The position numbers and the translations under genes were made by a program. From positions 2,666,001-2,730,000 of the forward strand of contig NZ_CP060711.1 of assembly GCF_014395425.1 (NCBI RefSeq): 64,000 nucleotides of DNA, written 5' to 3'. The notes below the pieces were generated by a model. That model was not told where the DNA came from. It was given only the letters and a program-made list of their open reading frames with translations, and made no database searches. This document shows positions 35,896-44,525 of this stretch, piece by piece (the first letter of the stretch is position 1; each line of letters begins with the position of its first letter). The DNA is from Thermomonas brevis (GTDB taxonomy: Bacteria > Pseudomonadota > Gammaproteobacteria > Xanthomonadales > Xanthomonadaceae).

Positions 35896-36529
35896 AAAAC
35901 GTCCTCATCCTGGGTGCCAGCGGCCAGATCGCGCAATGGGTGGTCAAGGCGCTGGCCCTCGACCCGGACGTGCGCCAGACATTGCTGGTGCGCGATCCCA
36001 ACAAGCTCACGGGCCATGAGCCCGCGGATGCGAAGATCGTGATCGGCAACGTGCTGGACAAGGCGCTGCTGAAAAGCGCCGTGGCCGGCCAGGACATCGT
36101 CTACGCCAACCTCATCGGCGACGATCTGGACAAGCAGGCAAACGCCGTCATCGCCGCGATGCAAGCCAGCGGCGTCAAGCGCCTGGTCTTCGTGCTTTCG
36201 CTGGGCATCCACGACGAAGTGCCGGGCAAATTCGGCGCATGGAACAACGCCACCATCGGCGAAGACCTCAAGCCTTACCGCCGCGCCGCCGATGCCATCG
36301 AAGCCTCGGGCTGGACTACACGATCCTGCGCCCGGCCTGGCTGACCGACGAGGACGAAGTGGACTACGAGACCACCGCCAAGGGCCAGCCCTTCAAGGGC
36401 ACCGTGGTCTCGCGCCGGAGCGTGGCCGATCTCATCGCCAAGATCGTCGCCCGGCCCGCGTCGCATGTCGGCGACAACCTGGGCGTCAACAAACCGGGCA
36501 GCGACGGCGACAAGCCTTACTTCATGTGA
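35892..36529 (+). pseudogene. NAD(P)-binding reductase-like gene with one-base frameshift
   Basis: Begins at GTG 35892 (VKNVLILGASGQIAQWVVK, a Rossmann nucleotide-binding start) and reads well to AIEASG near 36308, then runs into a stop after 11 unrelated residues. The -1 frame resumes the expected protein (LDYTILRPAWLTDEDEVDYE ... RRSVADLIAKIV) to the TGA at 36527-36529. Adding one G to GGG at 36308-36310 restores about 212 residues of an atypical short-chain dehydrogenase/NAD(P)H-binding protein. Third gene of the LysR-linked operon. Both true mutation and a sequencing deletion are possible. Confidence 0.75.
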
Positions 36530-36542
36530 CGCGGAGCCGATA

Positions 36543-37238
36543 ATGCTCAAGTGGATCGCGGTCGCGGCGGGCGTGCTGCTGCTGGCGGCGGGCATGGTGC
36601 CGCTGGCCATCATCTGGATCGAAAGCCGGCAGGCGCGGCAGGCGGGCGGCATGGAGCCGCACGTCGCGTCCGCACAGCCTGCGCGCCGCGGGGCCGTCGT
36701 GGTGTATTTCTCGCGCTCGGGCAATACCGCGCTGGCGGCGCGCCACATCGCCAACCGGCTGGATGCGGATCTGCATGCGCTCGAGGTGCCGGAGTACGCG
36801 CTCGGCCTGCGCGGCCTGGCCCATTCGGCGCTGGACGCCGATGCGCGCCGCAACGATCCCGCCAGGCTGCGCGGCATCCGTCCGCGCACCCTCGACCTCA
36901 GGCCGTTCGACACCGTCTGGCTGGGCTCGCCGGTGTGGTTCTACAGCCCCGCGCCGCCGATCTGGGCCTTCGTCGAGCACAACCGCTTCGACGGCCAGCG
37001 CGTGGTGCTGTTCAACACCTACAACAGCAATATCGGCGACGACCAGATCGCCGCGTTCAAGGCGCGGGTGATGGCGCGCGGCGCGGCGTCGTTCGAGCAC
37101 CGCGCCCTGCTGCGCGGACGCATGACCCGGCAGATCGGCCCGGACGAGATGCTGCGCCGGATCGATGCCGACTGGCTGGCGGGGGACGCGGTACGCGCGC
37201 CGCTTACAGCAAGAACACCCGCACCCGCCGCCCCTTGA
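36543..37238 (+). CDS. Membrane-anchored flavodoxin-like protein
   Basis: 231 residues. N-terminal membrane segment (about 4-26), then a flavodoxin-like domain: FMN phosphate loop VVYFSRSGNTALAAR (near 53-67) and TVWLGSPVWFYSPAPPIWAF. May carry electrons or reduce quinones at the membrane. Starts 13 bases after the frameshifted reductase gene, so may belong to the same operon. Its last 35 bases overlap the convergent dbpA gene. Confidence 0.78.
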   Translation: MLKWIAVAAGVLLLAAGMVPLAIIWIESRQARQAGGMEPHVASAQPARRGAVVVYFSRSGNTALAARHIANRLDADLHALEVPEYALGLRGLAHSALDADARRNDPARLRGIRPRTLDLRPFDTVWLGSPVWFYSPAPPIWAFVEHNRFDGQRVVLFNTYNSNIGDDQIAAFKARVMARGAASFEHRALLRGRMTRQIGPDEMLRRIDADWLAGDAVRAPLTARTPAPAAP

Positions 37239-38589
37239 TCTTCCCCGCGCGCAGCTTCTCCAGCGCGCCCTTCGCCTGCTTGCGCGCGATGGCGACGTAG
37301 CTGCGGGTGGGAAACACGTCGATCTTGCCGATGGCGTCCTTGTGCAGCCCGGCCTCGCCGGTGAGCGCGCCGACGATGTCGCCGGGGCGCAGTTTGTCGG
37401 TGCGGCCGGCGTCGATGCGCAGCGTCGCCATCGCCGCCTGCGGCACGCCGCGTGGTTTGCCGTCCTGCGGGGCGATGCGCTGGTAATGGATCGGTTCGCC
37501 GCCTTGGCGTTCCTCGATCAGCGCGGCGCGGTTGCGTTCGTTCTGCGCGACCAGGCTGAGCGCCAATCCGTCGCGACCGGCGCGACCGGTGCGGCCGATG
37601 CGATGCAGGTAGGTGTCGGCATCGGTCGGCAGCTCATAGTTCACCACCGCGCCGATGTCGTCGATGTCGAGGCCGCGCGCGGCCACATCGCTGGCAACCA
37701 GCACGTTGCAGCTGCGGTTGGCGAAGCGCACCAGCACTTCCTCGCGGTCGCGCTGCTCCATGTCGCCGTGCAGGGCCAGCGCGTCGAAGCCGTAGTGCGC
37801 TAGCGAGCCGACCACTTCCTCGGTGTCGCGGCGCATGTTGCAGAACACCACCGTCGATTCCGGGTTGAACTGCAGCAGCAGCGTGGCCAATTGCGGCGCG
37901 CGGCGGGTGGGGTCGGCCTCGAAGAACAGGCTGCGGATGCTGGGCGGCTGCGCGCCGCCTTCGACGCTGACTTCCGCCGGTTCGCGCAGCATCGCTTTCG
38001 CCAGCGTGCGGATCGAGTCGGGGAAGGTCGCCGAGAACAGCAGGCTTTGCCGCACCTTCGGCATGCGCTTGACCAGCGCGCGGATCGGCTCCTCGAAGCC
38101 CATGTCGAGCATGCGGTCGGCTTCGTCCAGCACCAGCGTCTTGATGCCGCGCAGGTCGAGCGCGCCTTTCTCCACCAGTTCCAGCACCCGCCCCGGCGTG
38201 CCCACCACGACCTGCGGCGCGTGCGTCAGCGAGGCCAGCTGCGGCGCCAGGGGGATGCCGCCGCACAGCACCGACAGCTTCAGGTTGGCGATGCCGGTGG
38301 CGAGTTTGCGCAGGTGCTTGCCGACCTGGTCGGCGAGTTCGCGGGTGGGGCAGAGCACCAGTGCCTGGGTGCCGCCGGCCGCGGCGTCGATCTTCTGCAG
38401 CAGGCCGAGGCCGAACGCCGCGGTCTTGCCGCTGCCGGTGGGCGCCTGCGCGATCAGGTCGCGGCCGTCCAGCACGGCGGGCAGCGCCTGCGCCTGGATG
38501 GGGGTGAGGGTGGTGTAGCCGAGCGCGTCGAGGCCCGGTCGCAGGGCGGGATCGAGGGCGAGGTCGGCGAAGGTGGTGGGCGTGGTCAT
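37204..38589 (-). CDS. dbpA: ATP-dependent RNA helicase DbpA
   Basis: 461 residues. DEAD-box helicase for 50S assembly that binds hairpin 92 of 23S rRNA. Motifs in order: Q motif region PIQAQALPAVL, Walker A APTGSGKT, PTRELADQV, DEAD in LVLDEADRMLDMGF, SAT in LLFSATFPDS, and HRIGRTGRAGRDG. The C-terminal about 75 residues (LRIDAGRTDKLRPGDIVGAL ... GRRVRVFLL) form the DbpA-specific RNA-binding domain, which separates it from other DEAD-box proteins. Single gene. Confidence 0.95.
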   Translation of the reverse strand: MTTPTTFADLALDPALRPGLDALGYTTLTPIQAQALPAVLDGRDLIAQAPTGSGKTAAFGLGLLQKIDAAAGGTQALVLCPTRELADQVGKHLRKLATGIANLKLSVLCGGIPLAPQLASLTHAPQVVVGTPGRVLELVEKGALDLRGIKTLVLDEADRMLDMGFEEPIRALVKRMPKVRQSLLFSATFPDSIRTLAKAMLREPAEVSVEGGAQPPSIRSLFFEADPTRRAPQLATLLLQFNPESTVVFCNMRRDTEEVVGSLAHYGFDALALHGDMEQRDREEVLVRFANRSCNVLVASDVAARGLDIDDIGAVVNYELPTDADTYLHRIGRTGRAGRDGLALSLVAQNERNRAALIEERQGGEPIHYQRIAPQDGKPRGVPQAAMATLRIDAGRTDKLRPGDIVGALTGEAGLHKDAIGKIDVFPTRSYVAIARKQAKGALEKLRAGKIKGRRVRVFLL

Positions 38590-38703
38590 GGCCCATGATC
38601 GCAGCTGCGGCCGGAGGCGTGGGCATCGGCGGCGGACGGACGGGCATGGCCGGGCGACGGGCAGTGGCTACACTGGCGCCGGGTCGAGCGCGGAGGGGGC
38701 GTG

Positions 38704-39492
38704 ATGCGGACCATCATCCTGGGGCTGGTCGCCTGGCTGCTGTGCGCGCTGGCGCCGGCGCAGGCGCAAACCACCGTCAAGCTGCTCGGCACCTTTCCCG
38801 AGGGCGGCGACATCGCGGTGCCCACCGGCGAAACCGTGTACGTGCGGGTCGCCTACGACGCGCCGAAGCCGATCCGCATCTGGGTGCGCCCGTACTACCA
38901 GGGCAAGGAAGTCAGCGCGGGCAGCGGGCCGTCGCTGCTGTACCGGGGTCAGGGCGAACTGCTGGGCTTCTTCTTCCTCACCAAACCGGGCCATGTCGAC
39001 GAACTGCGGGTGACCGCGGGCGACGGCAGCGTCGGCGGCACCCCGGAAATCGCACGCTGGCCGATCCGCGTGTCCGCGTATTCGAACGCGCCGCCGGTGC
39101 CGCCGGCGCCGGCTTGGCTGGCGCGGCTGCGCGACGAGCACAACCAGGCCATGCACGAGCAGATGCAGTCCGGCGCCGGCGCGCCGCCGAGCGCGGCGGC
39201 CATCGGCCTTTTCGGCGGCTTCATGCTGGTCTTTTTCGCCCTGGCCGTCGCCGGGCTGGCCTGGCCCGCGTGGGCGACGTGGCGCTGGCGCGGCAAGTGG
39301 CGCTGGTGGGCGGCGGCGACGCTGGCGGTGTACGTGGTGCATCTGCTCCAGATCGGCTTCGACGTCGCCCGCGATTCCACCTCGCACAACCTGCTGCCGT
39401 TCGAGCTGATCCTGTTCGGCGGCGGCTGCGTGCTGGCGATGGCGGCGTTCGCGACGCTGCGCTGGTGGGAGCGCCGGCGGCAGGCCGAATGA
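38704..39492 (+). CDS. Exported membrane protein of unknown function
   Basis: 262 residues from the ATG at 38704 (strong GGAGGGGG site; a GTG one codon earlier is possible). Signal peptide ending AQAQ (about 22), an extracytoplasmic beta-rich domain (about 25-130; TGETVYVRVAYDAPKPIRIW), a linker, then three hydrophobic helices (about 163-188, 200-218, 235-252). I do not recognise a family. It is 70 bases before the DUF1615 gene on the same strand. Confidence 0.65.
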   Translation: MRTIILGLVAWLLCALAPAQAQTTVKLLGTFPEGGDIAVPTGETVYVRVAYDAPKPIRIWVRPYYQGKEVSAGSGPSLLYRGQGELLGFFFLTKPGHVDELRVTAGDGSVGGTPEIARWPIRVSAYSNAPPVPPAPAWLARLRDEHNQAMHEQMQSGAGAPPSAAAIGLFGGFMLVFFALAVAGLAWPAWATWRWRGKWRWWAAATLAVYVVHLLQIGFDVARDSTSHNLLPFELILFGGGCVLAMAAFATLRWWERRRQAE

Positions 39493-39562
39493 GGGCGGGG
39501 CGGGCCAGTCGCGGTTCAGGCGCGGCCTGCCAGCCTCGGCCGGACTTCGCCGGCCGCGCCGC

Positions 39563-40663
39563 ATGACCCACGCCCCTCGCGTTCGCACACGGATCGTCGC
39601 ACTCGGCTTGGGCATCGCCCTGCTGTGCGGCGGCTGCGGGGACGACGGCAGGCGCACGCCGGAGCAGGTGCATGCGGACCTGATGCGCAGGCTGCCGGTC
39701 ACGCTGCACGACCGCGAAGGCTGGGCCCGCGACGTCCAGGCCGCGTTCGCCGCGCAGCGCATCGAGCCTTCGACCGCCAACCTGTGCGCCGCGCTGGCGG
39801 TGGTGGAGCAGGAATCGACCTATCGCGCCGACCCGCCAGTGCCGGGGCTCGGCGGCATCGCCATCGCCGAGATCAAGCGCCGTGCCGCCGCCCGCCACGT
39901 GCCGGCGTTCGCGGTGGACGCCGCGCTGACGCTGCGTTCGCCGGACGGCCGCAGCTATGCGCAGCGGTTGCAGGCGATGCGCACCGAGCGCGAATTGAGC
40001 GAGCTGTTCGAGGAGATGGTGGCGCGGCTGCCGCTGGGCAGCGGCCGGCTGCTGGCCGGGCTGAACCCGGTGCGCACCGGCGGGCCGATGCAGGTGCGGG
40101 TGGATTTCGCCGAACGCAACGCGCGCGGCTATCCGTATGCAGTGGACGGTTCGATCCGCCACGAGGTGTTCAGCCGGCGCGGCGGCCTGTACTTCGGCAT
40201 CCGCCACCTGTTCGGCTATCCGGCGCAGTACGACAGGCCGCTGTACCGCTTCGCCGACTTCAACGCCGGCTGGTACGCCAGCCGCAACGCCGCGTTCCAG
40301 CAGGCGGCGGCGATCGCCAGCGGGACGAGGCTGGCGCGCGACGGCGACCTGCTCGCGCCCGATGCGCCGATGGACGCGCCCGGCGCCACCGAGACGGCGC
40401 TGCGCGGCATCGCGCCCGCGCTGGGCATGGACGCCGCCGCGATCCGCCGGGATCTCGGCAAGGAGCGCAGCGCTTCGTTCGCGGAGACGGATCTCTACCG
40501 CCGCGTGTTCGCCATCGCCGACGGCAAGGGCGCGGGCCGGCCGGTGCCGCGCGCGCGGGTGCCGGACATCGCGCTGTCCAGCCCCAAGATCACCCGCAAG
40601 CTGACCACGGCCTGGTTCGCCAGCCACGTCGAGGCGCGCTGGAAGGCGTGCATGGCGCGTTGA
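39563..40663 (+). CDS. DUF1615-type lipoprotein
   Basis: 366 residues. Signal with lipobox LCGGC (Cys near 26). Family features: ANLCAALAVVEQESTYRADP, a lysozyme-like Glu-containing segment, RTGGPMQVRVDF, YRFADFNAGWYASRNAAFQ and a C-terminal ITRKLTTAWFA. DUF1615 members are envelope proteins of unknown role; the VEQES stretch is reminiscent of transglycosylase folds, but I cannot prove activity. Confidence 0.8.
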   Translation: MTHAPRVRTRIVALGLGIALLCGGCGDDGRRTPEQVHADLMRRLPVTLHDREGWARDVQAAFAAQRIEPSTANLCAALAVVEQESTYRADPPVPGLGGIAIAEIKRRAAARHVPAFAVDAALTLRSPDGRSYAQRLQAMRTERELSELFEEMVARLPLGSGRLLAGLNPVRTGGPMQVRVDFAERNARGYPYAVDGSIRHEVFSRRGGLYFGIRHLFGYPAQYDRPLYRFADFNAGWYASRNAAFQQAAAIASGTRLARDGDLLAPDAPMDAPGATETALRGIAPALGMDAAAIRRDLGKERSASFAETDLYRRVFAIADGKGAGRPVPRARVPDIALSSPKITRKLTTAWFASHVEARWKACMAR

Positions 40664-40670
40664 GCCGGGC

Positions 40671-41738
40671 TCAGCAGCGCAGCGAACGCATCGTCGCCGA
40701 GGATTCGCGGATGGCGTCGAGGATCTTTTCCTTGTGCGCGTCCGCGGTGTCTTCCAGGCCCACGTTGTCCTGCTCCAGCACGCGCTCGGCGCGGTAGCTG
40801 GAGCGCACCAGCGGGCCGGACACGGCTTCGAGGAAACCCTTGGACAGCGCCAGCTCGCGATAGGCGTGGAACTCGTCGGGGCTCACGAAGCGCTCCACCG
40901 GCAAATGGTTCTTGGTCGGGCGCATGTACTGGCCCATCGTCACCACGTCCACGTCGGCGGCGCGGATGTCGTCCAGCGCCTGCTCGATCTCGGCGTCGGT
41001 TTCGCCCAGGCCCAGCATCAGGCTGGTCTTGGTGATGGTGTCGGGGGCGTGGCGCTTGGCGAACTTCAGCACGTCGAGCGTCTGCCGGTAGCCGGCGCGC
41101 GGATCGCGCACGGGGTGGGTCAGGCGCTCCACCGTTTCCAGGTTCTGGGCGAAGGTGGCGAGGCCGGCGTCCAGCACCGTGGCGACGAGGTCGAGCTTGC
41201 CCTGGAAGTCCGGCGTCAGCGCTTCCACCGCCGTCTCCGGCATGCGCAGGTGGATGGCGCGGATGCAGTTGGCGTAGTGCTGCGCGCCGAGGTCCGGCAG
41301 GTCGTCGCGGTCCACCGAGGTCAGCACCACGTACTTCAGGCCCATCAGTGCCACCGCGTCGGCCACGTGGGCCGGCTCCAGCGGATCCAGCCAGCCCTTC
41401 GGGTTGCCGGTGTTGACCGAGCAGAACTTGCAGGCGCGTGTGCACACCGAGCCCATCAGCATCAGCGTGGCGGTGCCGCGCTCCCAGCATTCGGCGATGT
41501 TGGGGCACTTGGACTCGGCGCAGACCGTGGACAGCTTGTGCGAGGTCACGATGTCCATGACTTCGCGGTACTTGGCGCCGTTGGGCAGGCGCACGCGCAG
41601 CCACGGCGGCTTGGGGCCGGCGTCGGGCACCGAGCTCAGCGCATTGGGCTTCATGCCGTCCAGCACCGCGAGCGTGCCCTGGTGGGGGCTGACGATCTTG
41701 CTGCCGGAGGCGGGACGGGACGGAGACGGGGTGCTCAT
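40671..41738 (-). CDS. lipA: Lipoyl synthase
   Basis: 355 residues from the ATG at 41738. Radical-SAM enzyme inserting two sulfurs into octanoyl groups of lipoyl-dependent enzymes. Both cluster motifs are complete: [12 protein letters not shown] (auxiliary cluster) and CTRACKFC (radical SAM), and the RSSYRAE tail is present. LipB is not adjacent. A TACAAT hexamer (41777-41782 reversed, context CGCTACAATGGCGG) lies 39 bases before the ATG. Confidence 0.97.
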   Translation of the reverse strand: MSTPSPSRPASGSKIVSPHQGTLAVLDGMKPNALSSVPDAGPKPPWLRVRLPNGAKYREVMDIVTSHKLSTVCAESKCPNIAECWERGTATLMLMGSVCTRACKFCSVNTGNPKGWLDPLEPAHVADAVALMGLKYVVLTSVDRDDLPDLGAQHYANCIRAIHLRMPETAVEALTPDFQGKLDLVATVLDAGLATFAQNLETVERLTHPVRDPRAGYRQTLDVLKFAKRHAPDTITKTSLMLGLGETDAEIEQALDDIRAADVDVVTMGQYMRPTKNHLPVERFVSPDEFHAYRELALSKGFLEAVSGPLVRSSYRAERVLEQDNVGLEDTADAHKEKILDAIRESSATMRSLRC

Positions 41739-41776
41739 CGGGAAACAACCTGCGTGGAGACAGGACGCGAACCGCC

Positions 41777-41782
41777 ATTGTA
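41777..41782 (-). promoter_or_regulatory. putative -10 element of lipA
   Basis: TACAAT in CGCTACAATGGCGG, differing by one base from the hutG -10 context. Confidence 0.45.
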
Positions 41783-41806
41783 GCGGAGCGGGCGCCCCGG
41801 CCCGGA

Positions 41807-42316
41807 TCAGCCGGGCCGCAGACGCCAGAGCGTGCCGAGATAGACCAGCAGGGAGACCGCCACGTAGGCGTTGTTGACCAGCGCGCGCCGCGCCGGGTTG
41901 TCGCGGCTGCGGGTCACATCGATCAGGAACTGGCGCAGCAGGAAGGTGTAGAGCATGTAGTACAGGAACGGGGTGACGTGCACGTACCACGGATAGTCGT
42001 CGATGCGCTTGCCGAACCGCGCCAGGAGCCAGCCCACCTGCGAATAGATGCCGAGGATGCCGAGCGCGGCGTTGATCAGCATCCACTTCACCTCGTCGCG
42101 GCCGAAGATCGCGAGGTAGAAGGCCAGATAGACCACGATCGCGATGCCGCCGTGCATGTAGATGAAAAGCAGGTCGGGCCGGCTGGACGAATACGCCATG
42201 AAGAAGCCGGACAGCCCGAACATCAGCATGTGGATGCCGAAGAACGGATAGACGAAGCGCTTGTCCATGCGGCCGATGCCGCGCGCCGCCACCGCCTGCC
42301 GTCGCCCTTCCCGCAT
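41807..42316 (-). CDS. Four-helix integral membrane protein, unknown
   Basis: 169 residues from the ATG at 42316, which has a GGGGA site; the Met 16 codons in ([14 protein letters not shown]) is an alternative without one. About four membrane helices are visible (near 23-42, 49-69, 75-95, 150-165), many aromatic residues and no cysteines or catalytic motif. Family not recognised. Confidence 0.65.
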   Translation of the reverse strand: MREGRRQAVAARGIGRMDKRFVYPFFGIHMLMFGLSGFFMAYSSSRPDLLFIYMHGGIAIVVYLAFYLAIFGRDEVKWMLINAALGILGIYSQVGWLLARFGKRIDDYPWYVHVTPFLYYMLYTFLLRQFLIDVTRSRDNPARRALVNNAYVAVSLLVYLGTLWRLRPG

Positions 42317-42427
42317 GTGCGTCCCCGTTGCCCGATGCGCGGCCGTGCCCGCCGGTTCATCCGGGGTTGTGCCGCTTGCCGGCGAACATCCTAGACTGAA
42401 CGGGATTCCCTTTGTCCGAATGCATCG

Positions 42428-43579
42428 ATGCCGTTCCGCTGGATCCCGACCACCCTCTGCCTGCTGCTGGCCGCGGCCTGCAACCGCCAGCCCGCGCCCG
42501 ACAAGACCAGCGCCAATGCCGGCGCGGTGGAAGCGCCGGAACCGATGGTGCAGCGCAAGCCGCAAGGCGAGATCGACTGGTCGCCGGTGCGGCTGGAGGC
42601 GGGCGACGCCTGGATCGACTGCAGCGCCGACTACCGCAACGGCGACGGCCGGCCGGTGCTGTCGCTGGCCTACATCGACCTGCGCAACGCCATGCAGGAC
42701 TGCCGCGCCACCGGGCTGATGCGGCTGCGCTACAAGGGCAAGGTGACCGCCAGCTTCGCCGCGCTGGCCGAGCGCGCCGGCAAGCTGGCGGGCGATCTCG
42801 GCATCGGCAAGCGCATCCTCGACATCGACTCCGCCGGCGGCAGCGTGGAATCGGCGATCCGCGCCGGCGACGCCATCGGCGAGAACGACTGGGCGATCTG
42901 GGTGCGCGGCGATTCGGTCTGCCACAGCGCCTGCGTGCTGCTGCTGGCGGCCGGCGACATGCGGGTGATCGTGGGCCCGGTCGGCATCCACCGGATGATC
43001 CGCATCCGTTCCTCGGCGACCTCGCGCAAGGAGCTGGGCGAGGAACTGCGCAAGATCAGCGACGACCTGCGCAACTACCTGGAGCGCAACGGCGCCTCCG
43101 CCGAGGTCTACGACCTGATGACCACGGTGCCCAACCGCACCCTGCACATCCTCACCGACCAGGAACTGGAGAACTTCGGCCTGTCCGGCTCCAACGCGGT
43201 GGAGGACGACCTCGACCGGATCCGCCTGGCGCGCCGCTGCGGCACCGAGTTCCTGAGCCGCCGCGACAGCTTCCGCCGCGCCTACGAACGGCAGTGCGTG
43301 CAGCCGGCCGACGCGACGCACCAGGACGTGGCCGACATCAACGCCTGCGGCCTGTCGCTGCGCGAGCGCTTCGGCTTCCCCGACCCGAAGTGCCCGATCG
43401 AAAGCCCGATGGCCGAACTGGACGGCGCGGTGCTGGCGATCCCCAAGGACCTGCCGGTGGAGCCGGAAGCGGCCGTCGCAGCGGAGCACGCCGCCGGCGG
43501 CGAGGACGAAGACGAGGACGCCGCGATGCCGTCAGCGTCCGCCGCCGCCTCCGGGCAGGCCGTTTCGCCCGCGCGTTGA
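42428..43579 (+). CDS. ClpP-fold (COG3904-like) envelope lipoprotein
   Basis: 383 residues. Lipobox LAAAC (Cys near 18). The central domain (about 110-240) has the ClpP/crotonase pattern: LDIDSAGGSVESAI, the nucleophile-like SVCHSACVLLLAAG with Ser167, and VGPVGIHRM with His188. An extra cysteine-rich domain (about 255-325) and an acidic Ala-rich tail (EDEDED) follow. It may be a periplasmic serine protease or a substrate-binding relative; Ser and His are present, but the third catalytic residue is not clear. Confidence 0.72.
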   Translation: MPFRWIPTTLCLLLAAACNRQPAPDKTSANAGAVEAPEPMVQRKPQGEIDWSPVRLEAGDAWIDCSADYRNGDGRPVLSLAYIDLRNAMQDCRATGLMRLRYKGKVTASFAALAERAGKLAGDLGIGKRILDIDSAGGSVESAIRAGDAIGENDWAIWVRGDSVCHSACVLLLAAGDMRVIVGPVGIHRMIRIRSSATSRKELGEELRKISDDLRNYLERNGASAEVYDLMTTVPNRTLHILTDQELENFGLSGSNAVEDDLDRIRLARRCGTEFLSRRDSFRRAYERQCVQPADATHQDVADINACGLSLRERFGFPDPKCPIESPMAELDGAVLAIPKDLPVEPEAAVAAEHAAGGEDEDEDAAMPSASAAASGQAVSPAR

Positions 43580-43596
43580 ACCGTCGGCCGGGCCGG

Positions 43597-43821
43597 TCAT
43601 CCGCCGGTTCCGGTCACCTGAATCTCGACGTCGCCCACCCGCACCCGCTGGCCGGCGCGAATCTTCGCGGTCTTGCGCTGCTCCGGCACGCCGTCCACGC
43701 GCACCGCGCCGCTGGCGACGAGCTGCTTGCCGGCACCGCCGGAGTCGCACAGGCCGGCCAGTTTCAGGAGCTGGTTGAGTTCGACGAAATCGCGGTCGAG
43801 TTCGAAGTCGATGGTCTGCAT
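43597..43821 (-). CDS. S4-domain RNA-binding protein, YbcJ-like
   Basis: 74 residues, a stand-alone S4 domain: FVELNQLLKLAGLCDSGGAG, LVASGAVRVDGVPEQRKTAK, IRAGQRVRVGDVEI. YbcJ-type proteins bind RNA; the target is unknown. It follows gspB by 40 bases in the same orientation and may share its transcript. Confidence 0.88.
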   Translation of the reverse strand: MQTIDFELDRDFVELNQLLKLAGLCDSGGAGKQLVASGAVRVDGVPEQRKTAKIRAGQRVRVGDVEIQVTGTGG

Positions 43822-43861
43822 GGCGGCAGCATAGCGGCCCGCGCCCGCCGCGGCGTATCCG

Positions 43862-44521
43862 TCAGGGCAGGGGAACGTGCGCGCGCTGGCCGTCGCGTTC
43901 GATCGTCACGCCCTTGCGGTCGATGGCGATCACGTCGAGCCCGCCGCTGCGGTCGCCTTCGCCCATGCGCTGGCCGTCGAGGATGACGAAGCGGCGGGCC
44001 GGGTCGGCGTCCCACATGTGCATGCTCAGCTTGATAGGCGGCAGCGCGGTGGCGGCGATGTCGGGCGCGTCGAGGGCGGATGAGGTGCTGGCCGGCGCGG
44101 CGGGTGGCGGAACGGCGGAAGAGGATTGCGTGGGATGGGGCATCGGCGTGGGATCGATGGTCGCCGTTGTGGGCATCGCCGCGACTGCGGATATGGGCGT
44201 TGCCGTGGCGGCTCCGGGCGTCGGCGCGCTCACGGGCGGTTGCGCGGCATCCGGGCGCGGCACGATGCGCGGCATTCCTGCGGATGGTGCGGTTTGAGCG
44301 ACCGGCGCGGGCGCTGCGTCGCCGCGGTCGCCCAGGCGCGAACCCAGCCAGCCGCCCAGTGCGGCCAGCGCGACGACGACGGCCAGCACCGGCCACAGCC
44401 AGGGCGGCGCGGAGCGGGCGGTGCGCGCTGGAGCGGGCGGCAGCTCCAGCGCCACGTCGGGTGCGCTGTCGCGGCGGCGTTCGGCTTCGGATTTGCGCAG
44501 CGCTTCCAAGATCAGGGACAT
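43862..44521 (-). CDS. GspB-like secretion accessory protein
   Basis: 219 residues. Conserved N-terminus MSLILEALRKSEAERRR, one membrane helix (about 41-62), a long Pro/Ala/Thr-rich periplasmic linker and the C-terminal GspB domain (LSMHMWDADPARRFVILDG, VIAIDRKGVTIERDGQ). With ExeA/GspA, GspB helps pass the type II secretin through peptidoglycan. It begins 4 bases after exeA, so the pair is an operon. No other T2SS genes occur here. Confidence 0.85.
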   Translation of the reverse strand: MSLILEALRKSEAERRRDSAPDVALELPPAPARTARSAPPWLWPVLAVVVALAALGGWLGSRLGDRGDAAPAPVAQTAPSAGMPRIVPRPDAAQPPVSAPTPGAATATPISAVAAMPTTATIDPTPMPHPTQSSSAVPPPAAPASTSSALDAPDIAATALPPIKLSMHMWDADPARRFVILDGQRMGEGDRSGGLDVIAIDRKGVTIERDGQRAHVPLP

Positions 44522-44525
44522 CGCA

